Origin: Hepatocystis sp. ex Piliocolobus tephrosceles
Lineage: Eukaryota; Apicomplexa; Aconoidasida; Haemosporida; Plasmodiidae
Direction: 5' to 3'
Assembly (NCBI GenBank): GCA_902459845.2
Contig: CABPSV020000423.1
Coordinates: 1 to 16,567 of the forward strand
DNA length: 16,567 bases
The notes under the pieces were generated by a model that was not told where the DNA came from, searched no databases, and saw only the letters and a program-made list of their open reading frames with translations. This document shows positions 8,094 through 16,398 of this stretch, piece by piece. The translations under genes and the position numbers were made by a program. How positions within the stretch are numbered: position 1 is the stretch's first letter; every line of letters begins with the position of its first letter.

Positions 8094-9896
8094 ATGACTA
8101 AGCATAAGGAACAAACAACACATATAAGAAAAGTTTTTAATTGGAAAACACATATAATAGATGTAAGGGTTCGACATCTATGGAATATAGCATTATCAAT
8201 CATCTGCGAAAATGCCAAACTATCAATGAAATATATAACTATAATTAAAAAAATCACAAATAATAAATTAGATATGAGTCGTGTATGTTGCAATAATTGT
8301 AATTTAATATTTATACCATTTTATAACTGTGATGTTACAAAATGTACTAAGAATAATGTAATCAAGTATAAATGTTTATTATGTAACAATAATAAAAATA
8401 ATGTTACAAAAGACATAATAACTCATATTAAAAAAAATATAAATAAAAATGTACATAATATAAAACACCCACTCCCAGCAAAAAAAGAGAATTTATTTTT
8501 TATTAATCAAGTTGGTGAAAAAAGTAATGTAGAAAATGACAATAATAATGACCATGCCAATGACAACTATAACGAAAATAACGACAACATAAACAAAAAA
8601 AAAGGTACCAAAAAAAAAAACAGAAGAAAAAAAAGTACCAACATAAATGCCAAAAAAAATGACGACAACGAAAAAGCCTTTACGCTTAACTTTGGTGCAG
8701 ATAATTCTTATTTATCTTTACCTGTTATAGATTTGCCTACTGAGTGTACTAACGAACAACACACACGTGACAAAGAAAGTTCCTTTACGCTTAACTTTGG
8801 TGCAGATAATTCTTATTTATCTTTACCTGCTATCGATTCTGTTAATGATTGTACTAACGAACAACACACACGTGACAAAGAAAGTTCCTTTACGCTTAAC
8901 TTTGGTGCAGATAATTCTTATTTATCTTTACCTGTTATAGATTTGCCTACTGAGTGTACTAACGAACAACACACACGTAACAAAGAAAGTTCTTTTACGC
9001 TTAACTTTGGTGCAGATAATTCTTGTTTACCTTTACCTGTTATCGATTTTGTTAATGATTGTACTGACGAACAAAACACATGTGATAACGAAAATTCTTT
9101 TATTCTTAACTTTGGAACTGATAATTCTTGTTTATCTTTACCTGTTATCGATTTGCCTACTGAGTGTACTAACGAACAACATACACGTGACAAAGAAAGT
9201 TCCTTTACGCTTAACTTTGGAACTGATAATTCTTTTTTATCTGTACCTGCTATCGATTCTGTTAATGATTGTACTAACGAACAACACACACATGACAGTG
9301 AAAATAATTTACCTACGAACAGATATTATATTGTTAAGGACGACCATGCTGTGAATAATGAGTCTTATAGTATAGGTGATGAAAACTGTTCTGTAATTAA
9401 CAATCTATCAACAAATTTAAATGTTAAAGACATAAATAGTTTTTGCAAGGGAAATTGGAAAAAAAAAAAAAAAAAAAATGTTCCAAGTTCCCAAATGAAC
9501 GGTATTAACAAAAGAAATACCAAATTAAACTGTAACAATAACCTAAGTAATAAATATAATAAAAGCGATCGGGTCAATCAAAATCATCAAGCTAATAAAA
9601 ACCAACAAAATAACCCAAACCAACAGAAAACATGTAAAAAAAATAATAATAACAACAACAACAATAACAACAATGACAACAATAATAACAATAACATTAA
9701 CAATAAAATAAAAAATGGTGATGCTAGTTTTGTTAATCCCGATAAATATTTTCATTTTAGTGACATATCCCTCCCAAAAAAAAAGCAGAAATTACAAAAC
9801 AATACATTACAATTTTTTAACAATGATTATTTCTTAGGAATTAACTCTCCCCATACAAAAAAAAAAAAAAAGAAAAACATTTTAGATATAATTTAA
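8094..9896 (+). CDS. RPR2: RNase P subunit RPR2/Rpp21-like protein with repeats
   Basis: The N-terminal 100 residues fit the Rpr2/Rpp21/Snm1 family: a helical segment (about 27-58, HLWNIALSI, then KLSMKYITIIKKI) followed by a four-cysteine zinc ribbon, C66-x2-C69 and C94-x2-C97, with the linking IFIPFYNC strand. Family members are protein subunits of nuclear RNase P or MRP, which mature tRNA 5' ends and pre-rRNA. They are usually about 120-160 residues, whereas this protein is 600. The remainder is lineage-specific: a Lys/Arg-rich stretch (about 170-190) that could be a nuclear localisation signal, six 35-residue repeats (194-403), an Asn/Gln-rich tail and lysine clusters near the C-terminus. 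I chose the ATG at 8094, just before the conserved domain. An in-frame ATG at 7986 would add 36 residues encoded mostly by an ATGT microsatellite. A run of 20 A at 9459-9478 lies inside the frame and is slippage-prone. Domain assignment is by motif; assembly into RNase P is inference. Confidence 0.75.
   Translation: MTKHKEQTTHIRKVFNWKTHIIDVRVRHLWNIALSIICENAKLSMKYITIIKKITNNKLDMSRVCCNNCNLIFIPFYNCDVTKCTKNNVIKYKCLLCNNNKNNVTKDIITHIKKNINKNVHNIKHPLPAKKENLFFINQVGEKSNVENDNNNDHANDNYNENNDNINKKKGTKKKNRRKKSTNINAKKNDDNEKAFTLNFGADNSYLSLPVIDLPTECTNEQHTRDKESSFTLNFGADNSYLSLPAIDSVNDCTNEQHTRDKESSFTLNFGADNSYLSLPVIDLPTECTNEQHTRNKESSFTLNFGADNSCLPLPVIDFVNDCTDEQNTCDNENSFILNFGTDNSCLSLPVIDLPTECTNEQHTRDKESSFTLNFGTDNSFLSVPAIDSVNDCTNEQHTHDSENNLPTNRYYIVKDDHAVNNESYSIGDENCSVINNLSTNLNVKDINSFCKGNWKKKKKKNVPSSQMNGINKRNTKLNCNNNLSNKYNKSDRVNQNHQANKNQQNNPNQQKTCKKNNNNNNNNNNNDNNNNNNINNKIKNGDASFVNPDKYFHFSDISLPKKKQKLQNNTLQFFNNDYFLGINSPHTKKKKKKNILDII
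8673..9302 (+). repeat. 105-bp coding tandem repeat, six units as three A-B dimers
   Basis: Six in-frame 105-bp units with no spacers encode 35-residue repeats (residues 194-403) built on an SSFTLNFGADNS core. Units 1, 3 and 5 carry PVIDLPTEC in the second half. Units 2, 4 and 6 carry a VNDC version (SVNDC or FVNDC). The array is therefore a 210-bp dimer repeated three times. DNA identity between units is very high, including synonymous sites, and base composition is visibly richer in G+C than the flanking coding DNA, pointing to recent expansion or homogenisation. Confidence 0.95.
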
Positions 9897-10080
9897 AAAC
9901 AAACTTATATATTTTAAAAGAGAATCTTTTTTTTTTTGTTCAACAAATGAGTTGTCACATTCTTACAATTACTTTTTTATTTTACCATTTGCCTTTTCAT
10001 TTTACATTTTCGGATTTTAACCTTTTTGTTTTACCTTTTTACTTTATTTTTTGACCCTTTATTTTTTATATTATTTTTTC

Positions 10081-10140
10081 TTTTTCTCTTTTTGCATTTT
10101 TTTTTCTCTTTTTGCATTTTTTTTTCTCTTTTTGCATTTT
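10081..10140 (+). repeat. 20-bp T-rich tandem repeat, 3 units
   Basis: Three perfect copies of a 20-base unit (five T, CTC, five T, GCA, four T) in the RPR2-GloI spacer. They yield a spurious Phe/Leu reading frame and have no visible function. Confidence 0.9.
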
Positions 10141-10318
10141 TTTTTTTTTTTTTCTTTTTTTTTTTTTTGTATTAACCCATCTACCAAATTACATTATAAT
10201 CTCTTTTTTCTCATTTGTGTTTATGTGAACAGACCCCTTGGTTGCATTTTATTATATTTATAAAAATGTCATAAGAGCATTAATTTTATATAAAAATTAA
10301 AAAATTATGAAAAACATT

Positions 10319-10353
<35 letters not shown>

Positions 10354-10794
10354 CCCATTTTTTTTCGTATTTGCAAACAAAATAAAGAAACATTTTATAA
10401 GCTACGACTAAGCCACACTGTAAGCAAAAAAACATGATGCTATTTTAAAATGATGTTATTTAAAAAATATATAAAATATAGAAAAAGTATAAATAGTAAA
10501 AACAGTTTGTTATGAGTATGAACATGTATGAAAAAAAAGTTAAATATGTACATACCCGAATAGAGAATCTTCACAAAGTGGAATAAAGTGAAATGTTATT
10601 ATGTTTTGTGGTTTTTTATTTTACAAGTCCCCATTTTGTGCTTTCTCTTATGTAATACTGTTAAAAAAAAAAAATAAAAATAAAACCTACAAGTGAAACC
10701 TTTAAGCAAAAGCCCTTCTTTTTGCAATATTGTAGAAATATTGTTACGTTTTATTTATTGTTTTTTTTATCCCACAACAAATTAAAATATACCA

Positions 10795-10796
<2 letters not shown>

Positions 10797-10850
<54 letters not shown>
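10797..10850. repeat. Long (TA)n dinucleotide tract
   Basis: About 27 TA units without interruption, about 275 bp before the GloI start codon. Such tracts are common in Plasmodium promoters and are highly polymorphic. Confidence 0.9.
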
Positions 10851-10855
<5 letters not shown>

Positions 10856-10889
10856 ATGTGTACATATTTAGTTTGTACATATGTAGTTT

Positions 10890-10920
<31 letters not shown>

Positions 10921-11073
10921 GAACAGGATTGCGTATACATGCCTTTGTGAACAATATAAAAACCATTTTACAATTGGATATGCATATATACATGCTAAAA
11001 AACATATTAAGTAATATTAAATAAGTATTATCCTAACTTTTGCTGTTTTTTTTTTTTTTACGTTTCCATACAC

Positions 11074-11104
<31 letters not shown>

Positions 11105-11125
11105 TTTCCCAAAAAAAAATCTTCG

Positions 11126-12211
11126 ATGAAAGAAAAGAAAGCAATAACGTTAGGGGAAAAATACGAGATAACATGGCAACAAACCATGCTACGTATTTAT
11201 GACCCCAAAACAACTGTTGAGTTTTATGAAAAAAATTTTGGAATGATAAATCTTCACACGTATTATTTTAACGAATATAATTTTTCTTTATATTTTTTAA
11301 TAACACCTCCATATGATGAAGAAGAAAAGAAAAAATTGCCAAAACCAAATACTAAAGAATCTGAAAAATATTTATGGAATTTAAATACAGTATGTTTAGA
11401 ATTAACATATAATCATAATAGTAAAGAGAAGTTAAGTAATGGTAACAATGAGAATGATAGAGGATTTGGACATATAGCATTTAATTGTCATGATGTAGAA
11501 GAATATTGTAATTATCTTTTTAAAGAGAAAGGTGTAAAATTCCATAAGCTTCCACATGAAACAAAAATGAAAACAGTTGGTTTTGCTTTAGATCCAAATC
11601 AATATTGGATAGAGATAGTTAAAAGATCAAATAATGTACCATGGAATCATATTAATAAAGATATTCATAATTTTTCACAAACTATGCTTAGAATTAAAGA
11701 TCCTGAAAAAAGTCTTTATTTTTATATATATATTTTAGGTATGAAATTAATATATGTTAAACATAATAGTGATTTTTCATTATATTTTTTAAAATCTAAT
11801 TATATAAATAATACAAGTTCGAAACAATTAGAAAACGTAGAAAATACAAATTTGCAAGAAAATAATAAAATATATAATTTTAACGAATTAAAAAATGGAT
11901 ATCAATCAAATGAACATTATGAACAATTTAAAAGTTCATGGGAACCTGTATTAGAATTAACACATAATCATGGGACTGAACATGATCAAAATTTTGCGTA
12001 TCATAATGGTAATGTTGAACCTAGAGGATTTGGACATATAGGTTTTTTAGTTAACGATATAGAAAGTTATTGTAATGAATTGAAAAGTTTGAATATACCT
12101 TTTAAAAAAGAACTTAAAGACGGTTTAATGCATAATATCGCTTTTATATATGACCCGGACAATTACCTTGTAGAGTTAATTCAACGGGATACATCATTCG
12201 ATTGTAAATAA
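11126..12211 (+). CDS. GloI: Glyoxalase I, two-domain monomeric type
   Basis: Lactoylglutathione lyase converts the methylglyoxal-glutathione hemithioacetal to S-D-lactoylglutathione in the cytosol, removing a by-product of glycolysis. The 361-residue protein is a tandem fusion of two glyoxalase domains, each with the family landmarks QTMLRI.DP, LELT.NH, RGFGHI and DP..Y..E. By comparison with human and yeast enzymes, the metal ligands are Q19, E92, H116 and E163 in the first half and Q185, E277, H304 and E350 in the second. In a fused enzyme each site takes two ligands from each half: Q19/E92 with H304/E350, and Q185/E277 with H116/E163. All eight are present, so both sites should be functional, as reported for the P. 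falciparum enzyme. The second half carries an Asn-rich insertion (about 225-262). No signal peptide is visible, fitting a cytosolic form. The start is the first ATG after a poly-T and A-rich leader. There is no intron. Confidence 0.96.
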   Translation: MKEKKAITLGEKYEITWQQTMLRIYDPKTTVEFYEKNFGMINLHTYYFNEYNFSLYFLITPPYDEEEKKKLPKPNTKESEKYLWNLNTVCLELTYNHNSKEKLSNGNNENDRGFGHIAFNCHDVEEYCNYLFKEKGVKFHKLPHETKMKTVGFALDPNQYWIEIVKRSNNVPWNHINKDIHNFSQTMLRIKDPEKSLYFYIYILGMKLIYVKHNSDFSLYFLKSNYINNTSSKQLENVENTNLQENNKIYNFNELKNGYQSNEHYEQFKSSWEPVLELTHNHGTEHDQNFAYHNGNVEPRGFGHIGFLVNDIESYCNELKSLNIPFKKELKDGLMHNIAFIYDPDNYLVELIQRDTSFDCK

Positions 12212-12236
12212 AAAAAAAAAAACAAAAAAAAAAAAA

Positions 12237-12300
<64 letters not shown>

Positions 12301-12315
12301 AAAAAAAAAAAAAAA
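12210..12315. repeat. Poly(dA) tract with a 62-base uninterrupted run
   Basis: The A tract begins inside the GloI stop codon and is broken only by single C at 12223, 12237 and 12300. The central run, 12238-12299, is exactly 62 A. It occupies the start of the GloI 3' UTR. Confidence 0.93.
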
Positions 12316-13093
12316 GTAATAAAAACTGAGTGGGTAACACCAGCTTTGTAAGTTGATAGCACTAACCTGGAAAGTGCATAACAATTAAAAATGAAAAAAC
12401 AAAAAACTGATTTGTTAAAATAGTTTTTATAAAAAATGTTTACTTGTGTGTGTTTGTGCTTGTGAATATACTGCTTCACAAGTGAGAGTTTTACATTGTG
12501 TTTTTATTTTTGCACATACATACATATATACGTATCTATATGTGTAACATCTTTATTTTATTCTATTTTTTAACAAAAAATTTAGAAATATAAAATAAAG
12601 GTAAATAATATAATGTAGTTTTATTTTATTTTTATTTTATTTTTCTTTTCTTATTTTTTATATGATAGCAACAAAAAAAAAAAAAAAAAAAAAAAAAAAT
12701 TAAGTTAACACAATAAATGTAAATGAACAAGTGTGTATGAACAAATACGCATAAACAAATACGCATAAACAAATGCGCATAAACAAATGAGCATAAACAA
12801 ATACGCATAAACAAATATGCACGAACAAATATGCATGAATAAATATGCACGAACAAATATGCACGAACAAATATGCATGAACAAATATGCATGAACAAAT
12901 ATGCATGAATAAATATACATGAACAAATATACATGAACAAATATACATGAACAAATATACATGAACAAATATACATGAATAAGTACAAAAAAAAGCACAT
13001 AACTTGGTGTAAACATATAAAACAGTTGTTCACGTGTAATTTCTCAAATACATACACACGCATACTACAATTTAAGTGGGATAATAAAATGAC

Positions 13094-13125
<32 letters not shown>

Positions 13126-13287
13126 ATGTGTGTAAAAAGAATAGACACATGTGTACACAAAAATTATATCTATATACTTATATATGTATACATATGTATA
13201 CATATGTAGATATATACGAAAGTGTGACGAAGCATATTTTCGCTTAATACATATGAACACAGAATGACCTACAAAAACATCTGAGTA
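12212..13287. other. Convergent intergenic region between GloI and membrane-protein genes
   Basis: The stop codons of two converging genes bound this region, so it holds two 3' UTRs. Contents: the A tract at 12210-12315, a less AT-biased patch at 12316-12400 with a small hairpin, A runs near 12672-12699 and 13094-13120, the 14-bp array at 12725-12976, and TATG/TACA microsatellite near 13175-13220. The long minus-strand reading frames over the array arise because the repeat unit lacks stop codons in all three frames. Confidence 0.7.
12725..12976 (+). repeat. 14-bp tandem array, 18 units
   Basis: Eighteen head-to-tail 14-bp units have the consensus GAACAAATATGCAT. Variants are ordered: AAACAAATACGCAT types at 12739-12808, ATGCAT or ATGCAC types at 12809-12906 and ATACAT types at 12907-12976, with a degenerate nineteenth unit after that. 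Most differences are transitions at two dinucleotides (unit positions 10-11 and the unit junction). Confidence 0.95.
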
Positions 13288-15594
13288 TTACTTTAAAGAA
13301 TTATAGAAGTTATACATGTACGAAGTAGGGTTCATAGAATTAGATGAAATGTTAGTTTTATTATTCATTTGAGATGTAATACCTATACTATAAAAACTAA
13401 AATAATTTCGATATAAAAAATAATAGAATAAAAAGAAAATGGAAAATGTTGAAAAAAAGTATGCAACAAAAATTTCATTAGTTGTATGAAAATATTTGGC
13501 TGTATAATAACTAGTATATAAAAATAAAGATATAAGCATGTAATAATAATATAATATAATTGTTAAAAAAAAAGAACATACTTTTTTATTATATTTATAA
13601 TGGAAATTTTCTGAACTACTTGACTGGTGTTTTATTGTATGTTTAATTGCTTTTGCTTCAAGAGTAATAATAAATAATAATGTGGCAAACAAAATAACAT
13701 GATCTGAATAATCAAAAATATGTTTATATTCTTTTTCTTCTTTGAAATAATGACATTTATATATAATATATTGAATTATTGATGGTATAAAATACCAAAT
13801 AAATACCCTATACATAATAATAACAAAATATATAAAAAACCGACGAAAGTGTACTAACGTAATTGGGAATGGGGAAAAAAAAACATGAATACAACCGATA
13901 AATATTATAAGATAAAGAAATATACCATTATAATAATATCGTAGTATATTACTTATAACTGTATTATATATATAACAAGGGGTATCAAGAAAATCATCCA
14001 AAAAAAAATAAATAGGTATATTTTTTAAATTTATTATATAATTTTTTATGCAATTGTTTAATCTTTTTAATGTTTCAATCGTTTTTATTTTCCTTCTTAA
14101 TTTGTTAATAAAAATTGAATACAAACTAACATTTTGTACATTTTCATACATATGGTACAGGTCGTAATATTTATCGTAGCTTATTATCATACCATTCACT
14201 AAAAAAGAATTTTTTATATTATCTTCATTATTCTTATCCATTCTTTGTTTGTTATTATCGACACTGTTAATTAATACAGGTTCAGTTTTTTTTAATCGTA
14301 TTACATTTTTTTCATAATTTTTTAATACTATGTCTTTTTTACATATATGGAAATATAATGTATGTAAAATGTTAAACAGTTGTTTATCATTCAAGTATTT
14401 ATGCATGTGATTAATTAAAAATGCAACATCTTCTTTATTCAATTTTTTTGTTTCTTTTAATAATTTTTTTTCATTTATATAACTTATTTCTTGGTTTAAT
14501 TTTAACGTATAATTTTTGTTATCATCCAAAATGTCTGTCTTTTTTTTTTCCCCCGTTTTTACATCTGTTTCATTTATAACATTTTTATAATTTTTAAAAT
14601 CATGATAATAACAAATGTTATCTAAATAATGATAAAATAATTGTTCAAGAACATAATACTTATTATATGTATTATTTTTATTTAATAAGGTATTATAATA
14701 AATATATTTAAATATTTCTTCATTATGGTGATATAAAGAACTAGCTTTTATCAAATCATTATTATCTAATAAAGTACTATTACTATCATTTCCTTTTTTA
14801 GAAAAAAATGCATTTTTTATTTCGTTGTAAGCAAAATGTATCATTCTTATTACATATTTCTTACATGTTTGTAAAATATTATATATATTTATGTCATAGT
14901 TAAACAGATCTGTTTGTTTATTTAAGCAGATAAATATTTTTATGTTGTTGTTGTTGTTATCACTGTCACTATTAAAACAAGTACTATTGTTGTCACACTC
15001 TTTACTATCGTTTTTCTTTTTTTTTTTCTTTTTCGTTTTTTGTCTACTCTTTTCATAATCTTTCCCTTTCGTAAAATAATATTTAAAATTTAAATTAGGC
15101 ATAAAACTATCATTATTATTAATTAAATTATTTGTGTTTTTATATACTACCTCTTTATTATCATTACTATCATTATTGTTATAATTATTATATATATTGC
15201 TCTGTTTGTAATATAATTTAAATTCACATGTTGTTGACATGTGTTTTATAATATTCATATATTCATATAAATGTTTTTCTTTTGCTTGTGATAGCTTAAA
15301 ACTAAAGTTAAATGACCCAACAAGTAATACAAAAAAATAAATAAAAAAAATAATTAATTGAAATAAAATAACGCTTTTTGCAGTAATTAATGCATTATCC
15401 ATCTTATGATCATTTGATTCACCTCCTCCATAGTTTTTATTGTTTATCTTTTTTTTTTTTTCATCTTCCTCCTCCCCTTCTTCATCCTTCTCCTTCTCAT
15501 GTGTATCATAAACTTTTTTTTTCCTATGTAATAATTGTAACGGGTTTGAAAATATATTATTTTTATTAATAAAAGAATTTTCGCCTTTATCCAT
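13288..15594 (-). CDS. Multi-pass membrane protein, possibly membralin-like
   Basis: The single-exon gene encodes 768 residues; I do not recognise it with certainty. The N-terminus is charged (a KEKDEEGEEEDEKKKK stretch near 33-50), followed by a transmembrane segment at about 75-97. A large soluble region (about 98-555) contains Asn-rich and Lys-rich insertions (135-165, 185-218), several NxS/T sites and scattered cysteines. Then come five or six hydrophobic segments: about 556-577, 584-612 (one or two passes), 631-650, 672-697 and 707-728, ending in a short Asn/Ser tail. One N-terminal pass, a big luminal domain and a C-terminal cluster recall membralin (TMEM259), an ER-degradation component. 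Loose matches to my memory of it are an LDDFL motif before the cluster and the spacing of the last passes. That is inference and weak. Membrane location is well supported; function is unknown. An exact 14-bp palindrome and 48 A lie just upstream of the ATG. Confidence 0.85.
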   Translation of the reverse strand: MDKGENSFINKNNIFSNPLQLLHRKKKVYDTHEKEKDEEGEEEDEKKKKINNKNYGGGESNDHKMDNALITAKSVILFQLIIFFIYFFVLLVGSFNFSFKLSQAKEKHLYEYMNIIKHMSTTCEFKLYYKQSNIYNNYNNNDSNDNKEVVYKNTNNLINNNDSFMPNLNFKYYFTKGKDYEKSRQKTKKKKKKKNDSKECDNNSTCFNSDSDNNNNNIKIFICLNKQTDLFNYDINIYNILQTCKKYVIRMIHFAYNEIKNAFFSKKGNDSNSTLLDNNDLIKASSLYHHNEEIFKYIYYNTLLNKNNTYNKYYVLEQLFYHYLDNICYYHDFKNYKNVINETDVKTGEKKKTDILDDNKNYTLKLNQEISYINEKKLLKETKKLNKEDVAFLINHMHKYLNDKQLFNILHTLYFHICKKDIVLKNYEKNVIRLKKTEPVLINSVDNNKQRMDKNNEDNIKNSFLVNGMIISYDKYYDLYHMYENVQNVSLYSIFINKLRRKIKTIETLKRLNNCIKNYIINLKNIPIYFFLDDFLDTPCYIYNTVISNILRYYYNGIFLYLIIFIGCIHVFFSPFPITLVHFRRFFIYFVIIMYRVFIWYFIPSIIQYIIYKCHYFKEEKEYKHIFDYSDHVILFATLLFIITLEAKAIKHTIKHQSSSSENFHYKYNKKVCSFFLTIILYYYYMLISLFLYTSYYTAKYFHTTNEIFVAYFFSTFSIFFLFYYFLYRNYFSFYSIGITSQMNNKTNISSNSMNPTSYMYNFYNSLK

Positions 15595-15613
15595 AATTTT
15601 GTTTTTTTTATGT

Positions 15614-15627
15614 CACCAATATTGGTG
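15614..15627. promoter_or_regulatory. Perfect 14-bp palindrome CACCAATATTGGTG
   Basis: This exact inverted repeat without spacer lies about 20 bases upstream of the membrane-protein start codon and 9 bases from a 48-base A run. It could be a dimeric protein-binding site or form a 5' UTR structure; neither is shown by the sequence. Confidence 0.4.
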
Positions 15628-15633
15628 GTAATA

Positions 15634-15636
<3 letters not shown>

Positions 15637-15684
<48 letters not shown>
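15637..15684. repeat. Poly(dA) tract, 48 bases
   Basis: An uninterrupted run of 48 A, which reads as a T tract on the coding strand about 43 bases upstream of the membrane-protein ATG. It is a likely nucleosome-excluding element. Confidence 0.9.
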
Positions 15685-15696
<12 letters not shown>

Positions 15697-15815
15697 GCTA
15701 AAAATGTAACAAACTTGGTAGGCAACAAATTGGCTTTTAATTAGGTTTTGTATAGTGTTTGCATAGTTTTTTTTTTTTTTGTGTAACTTATACATGTATA
15801 GTTTCTTTTTATGCC

Positions 15816-15850
<35 letters not shown>

Positions 15851-16025
15851 CTTTTTACCGCTTTTACCCCTTTTATTCCTTTTCTGTCTTCTCTTTGCTT
15901 ATGTCTCTTCTGTTTATTGTTTCCTTTAAATTTAAAGTAATAATCAGATTAGCTAAACACTTTTGTGAACATTTTTCTTTCGTTTTCCAAATAATTAAAA
16001 TGGATTTTTCTTATTTATTATTTTT

Positions 16026-16085
16026 GTTTCGTTTCGTTTCGTTTCGTTTTGTTTTGCTTTGCTTTGTTTTGTTTTGTTTTGTTTT
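16026..16085 (+). repeat. Pentamer tandem array (GTTTC/GTTTT), 12 units
   Basis: Twelve 5-bp units: four GTTTC, two GTTTT, two GCTTT and four GTTTT. The GTTTC units create a CpG at each junction, and the others read TpG there. No function is visible. Confidence 0.92.
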
Positions 16086-16243
16086 ATTTTTTCGTCAACA
16101 TTATTAATTATGTTTTATAACAATTGCATAAGTTGTATAAATAAAATAAAAAATGTAAAAAAAAATAAAATAATATATTTGTTTTTGTAGAAGGGCAGAT
16201 TGAAATCGTAAAAGAATTGCGCAATTAATAAAAGAACTGGTGT

Positions 16244-16273
16244 AAAAAAAAAAAAAATCAAAAAAAAAAAAAA

Positions 16274-16337
<64 letters not shown>

Positions 16338-16349
16338 AAAAAAAAACAA
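16244..16349. repeat. A-rich tract with a second 62-base poly(dA) run
   Basis: A runs are broken by TC at 16258-16259 and single C at 16274 and 16337. The longest run, 16275-16336, is exactly 62 A, the same length as the one at 12238-12299. It gives only poly-Phe or poly-Lys frames. Confidence 0.92.
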
Positions 16350-16398
16350 AGCAAAAAAACAAAAACAAATACAAATACAAAAGCATAAAATGCCTTAC

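Larger units (their letters stand above)
9897..11125. other. Intergenic region between RPR2 and GloI genes
   Basis: The first 450 bases are pyrimidine-rich on the plus strand and include a 20-bp triplicate at 10081-10140 and a poly-T run at 10324-10353. The middle (10370-10740) is less repetitive but shows no coding potential. Further on lie a long (TA)n tract (about 10797-10850), a poly-T run at about 10891-10920 and T runs up to the GloI start. It should contain the RPR2 3' UTR and the GloI promoter and 5' UTR. Confidence 0.65.

Noticed and set aside
8918..9289. Minus-strand and alternate-frame repeat proteins over the 105-bp repeats
   Set aside because: A period of 35 codons keeps any stop-free frame open in every unit. 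The sense frame joins the zinc ribbon and is the real one.
12725..12976. CRISPR array
   Set aside because: The units are contiguous with no spacers, the period is only 14 bp and the genome is eukaryotic.
12632..13150. Minus-strand membrane-like protein of Tyr/Ile/Cys/Phe repeats, open in three frames
   Set aside because: The 14-bp unit has no stop codon on the minus strand and cycles through all frames, so the open frames are inevitable and carry no coding signal.
15811..16107. Plus-strand Phe/Leu/Val frame across the pentamer array
   Set aside because: It is built from poly-T and GTTTY repeats and has no conserved features.
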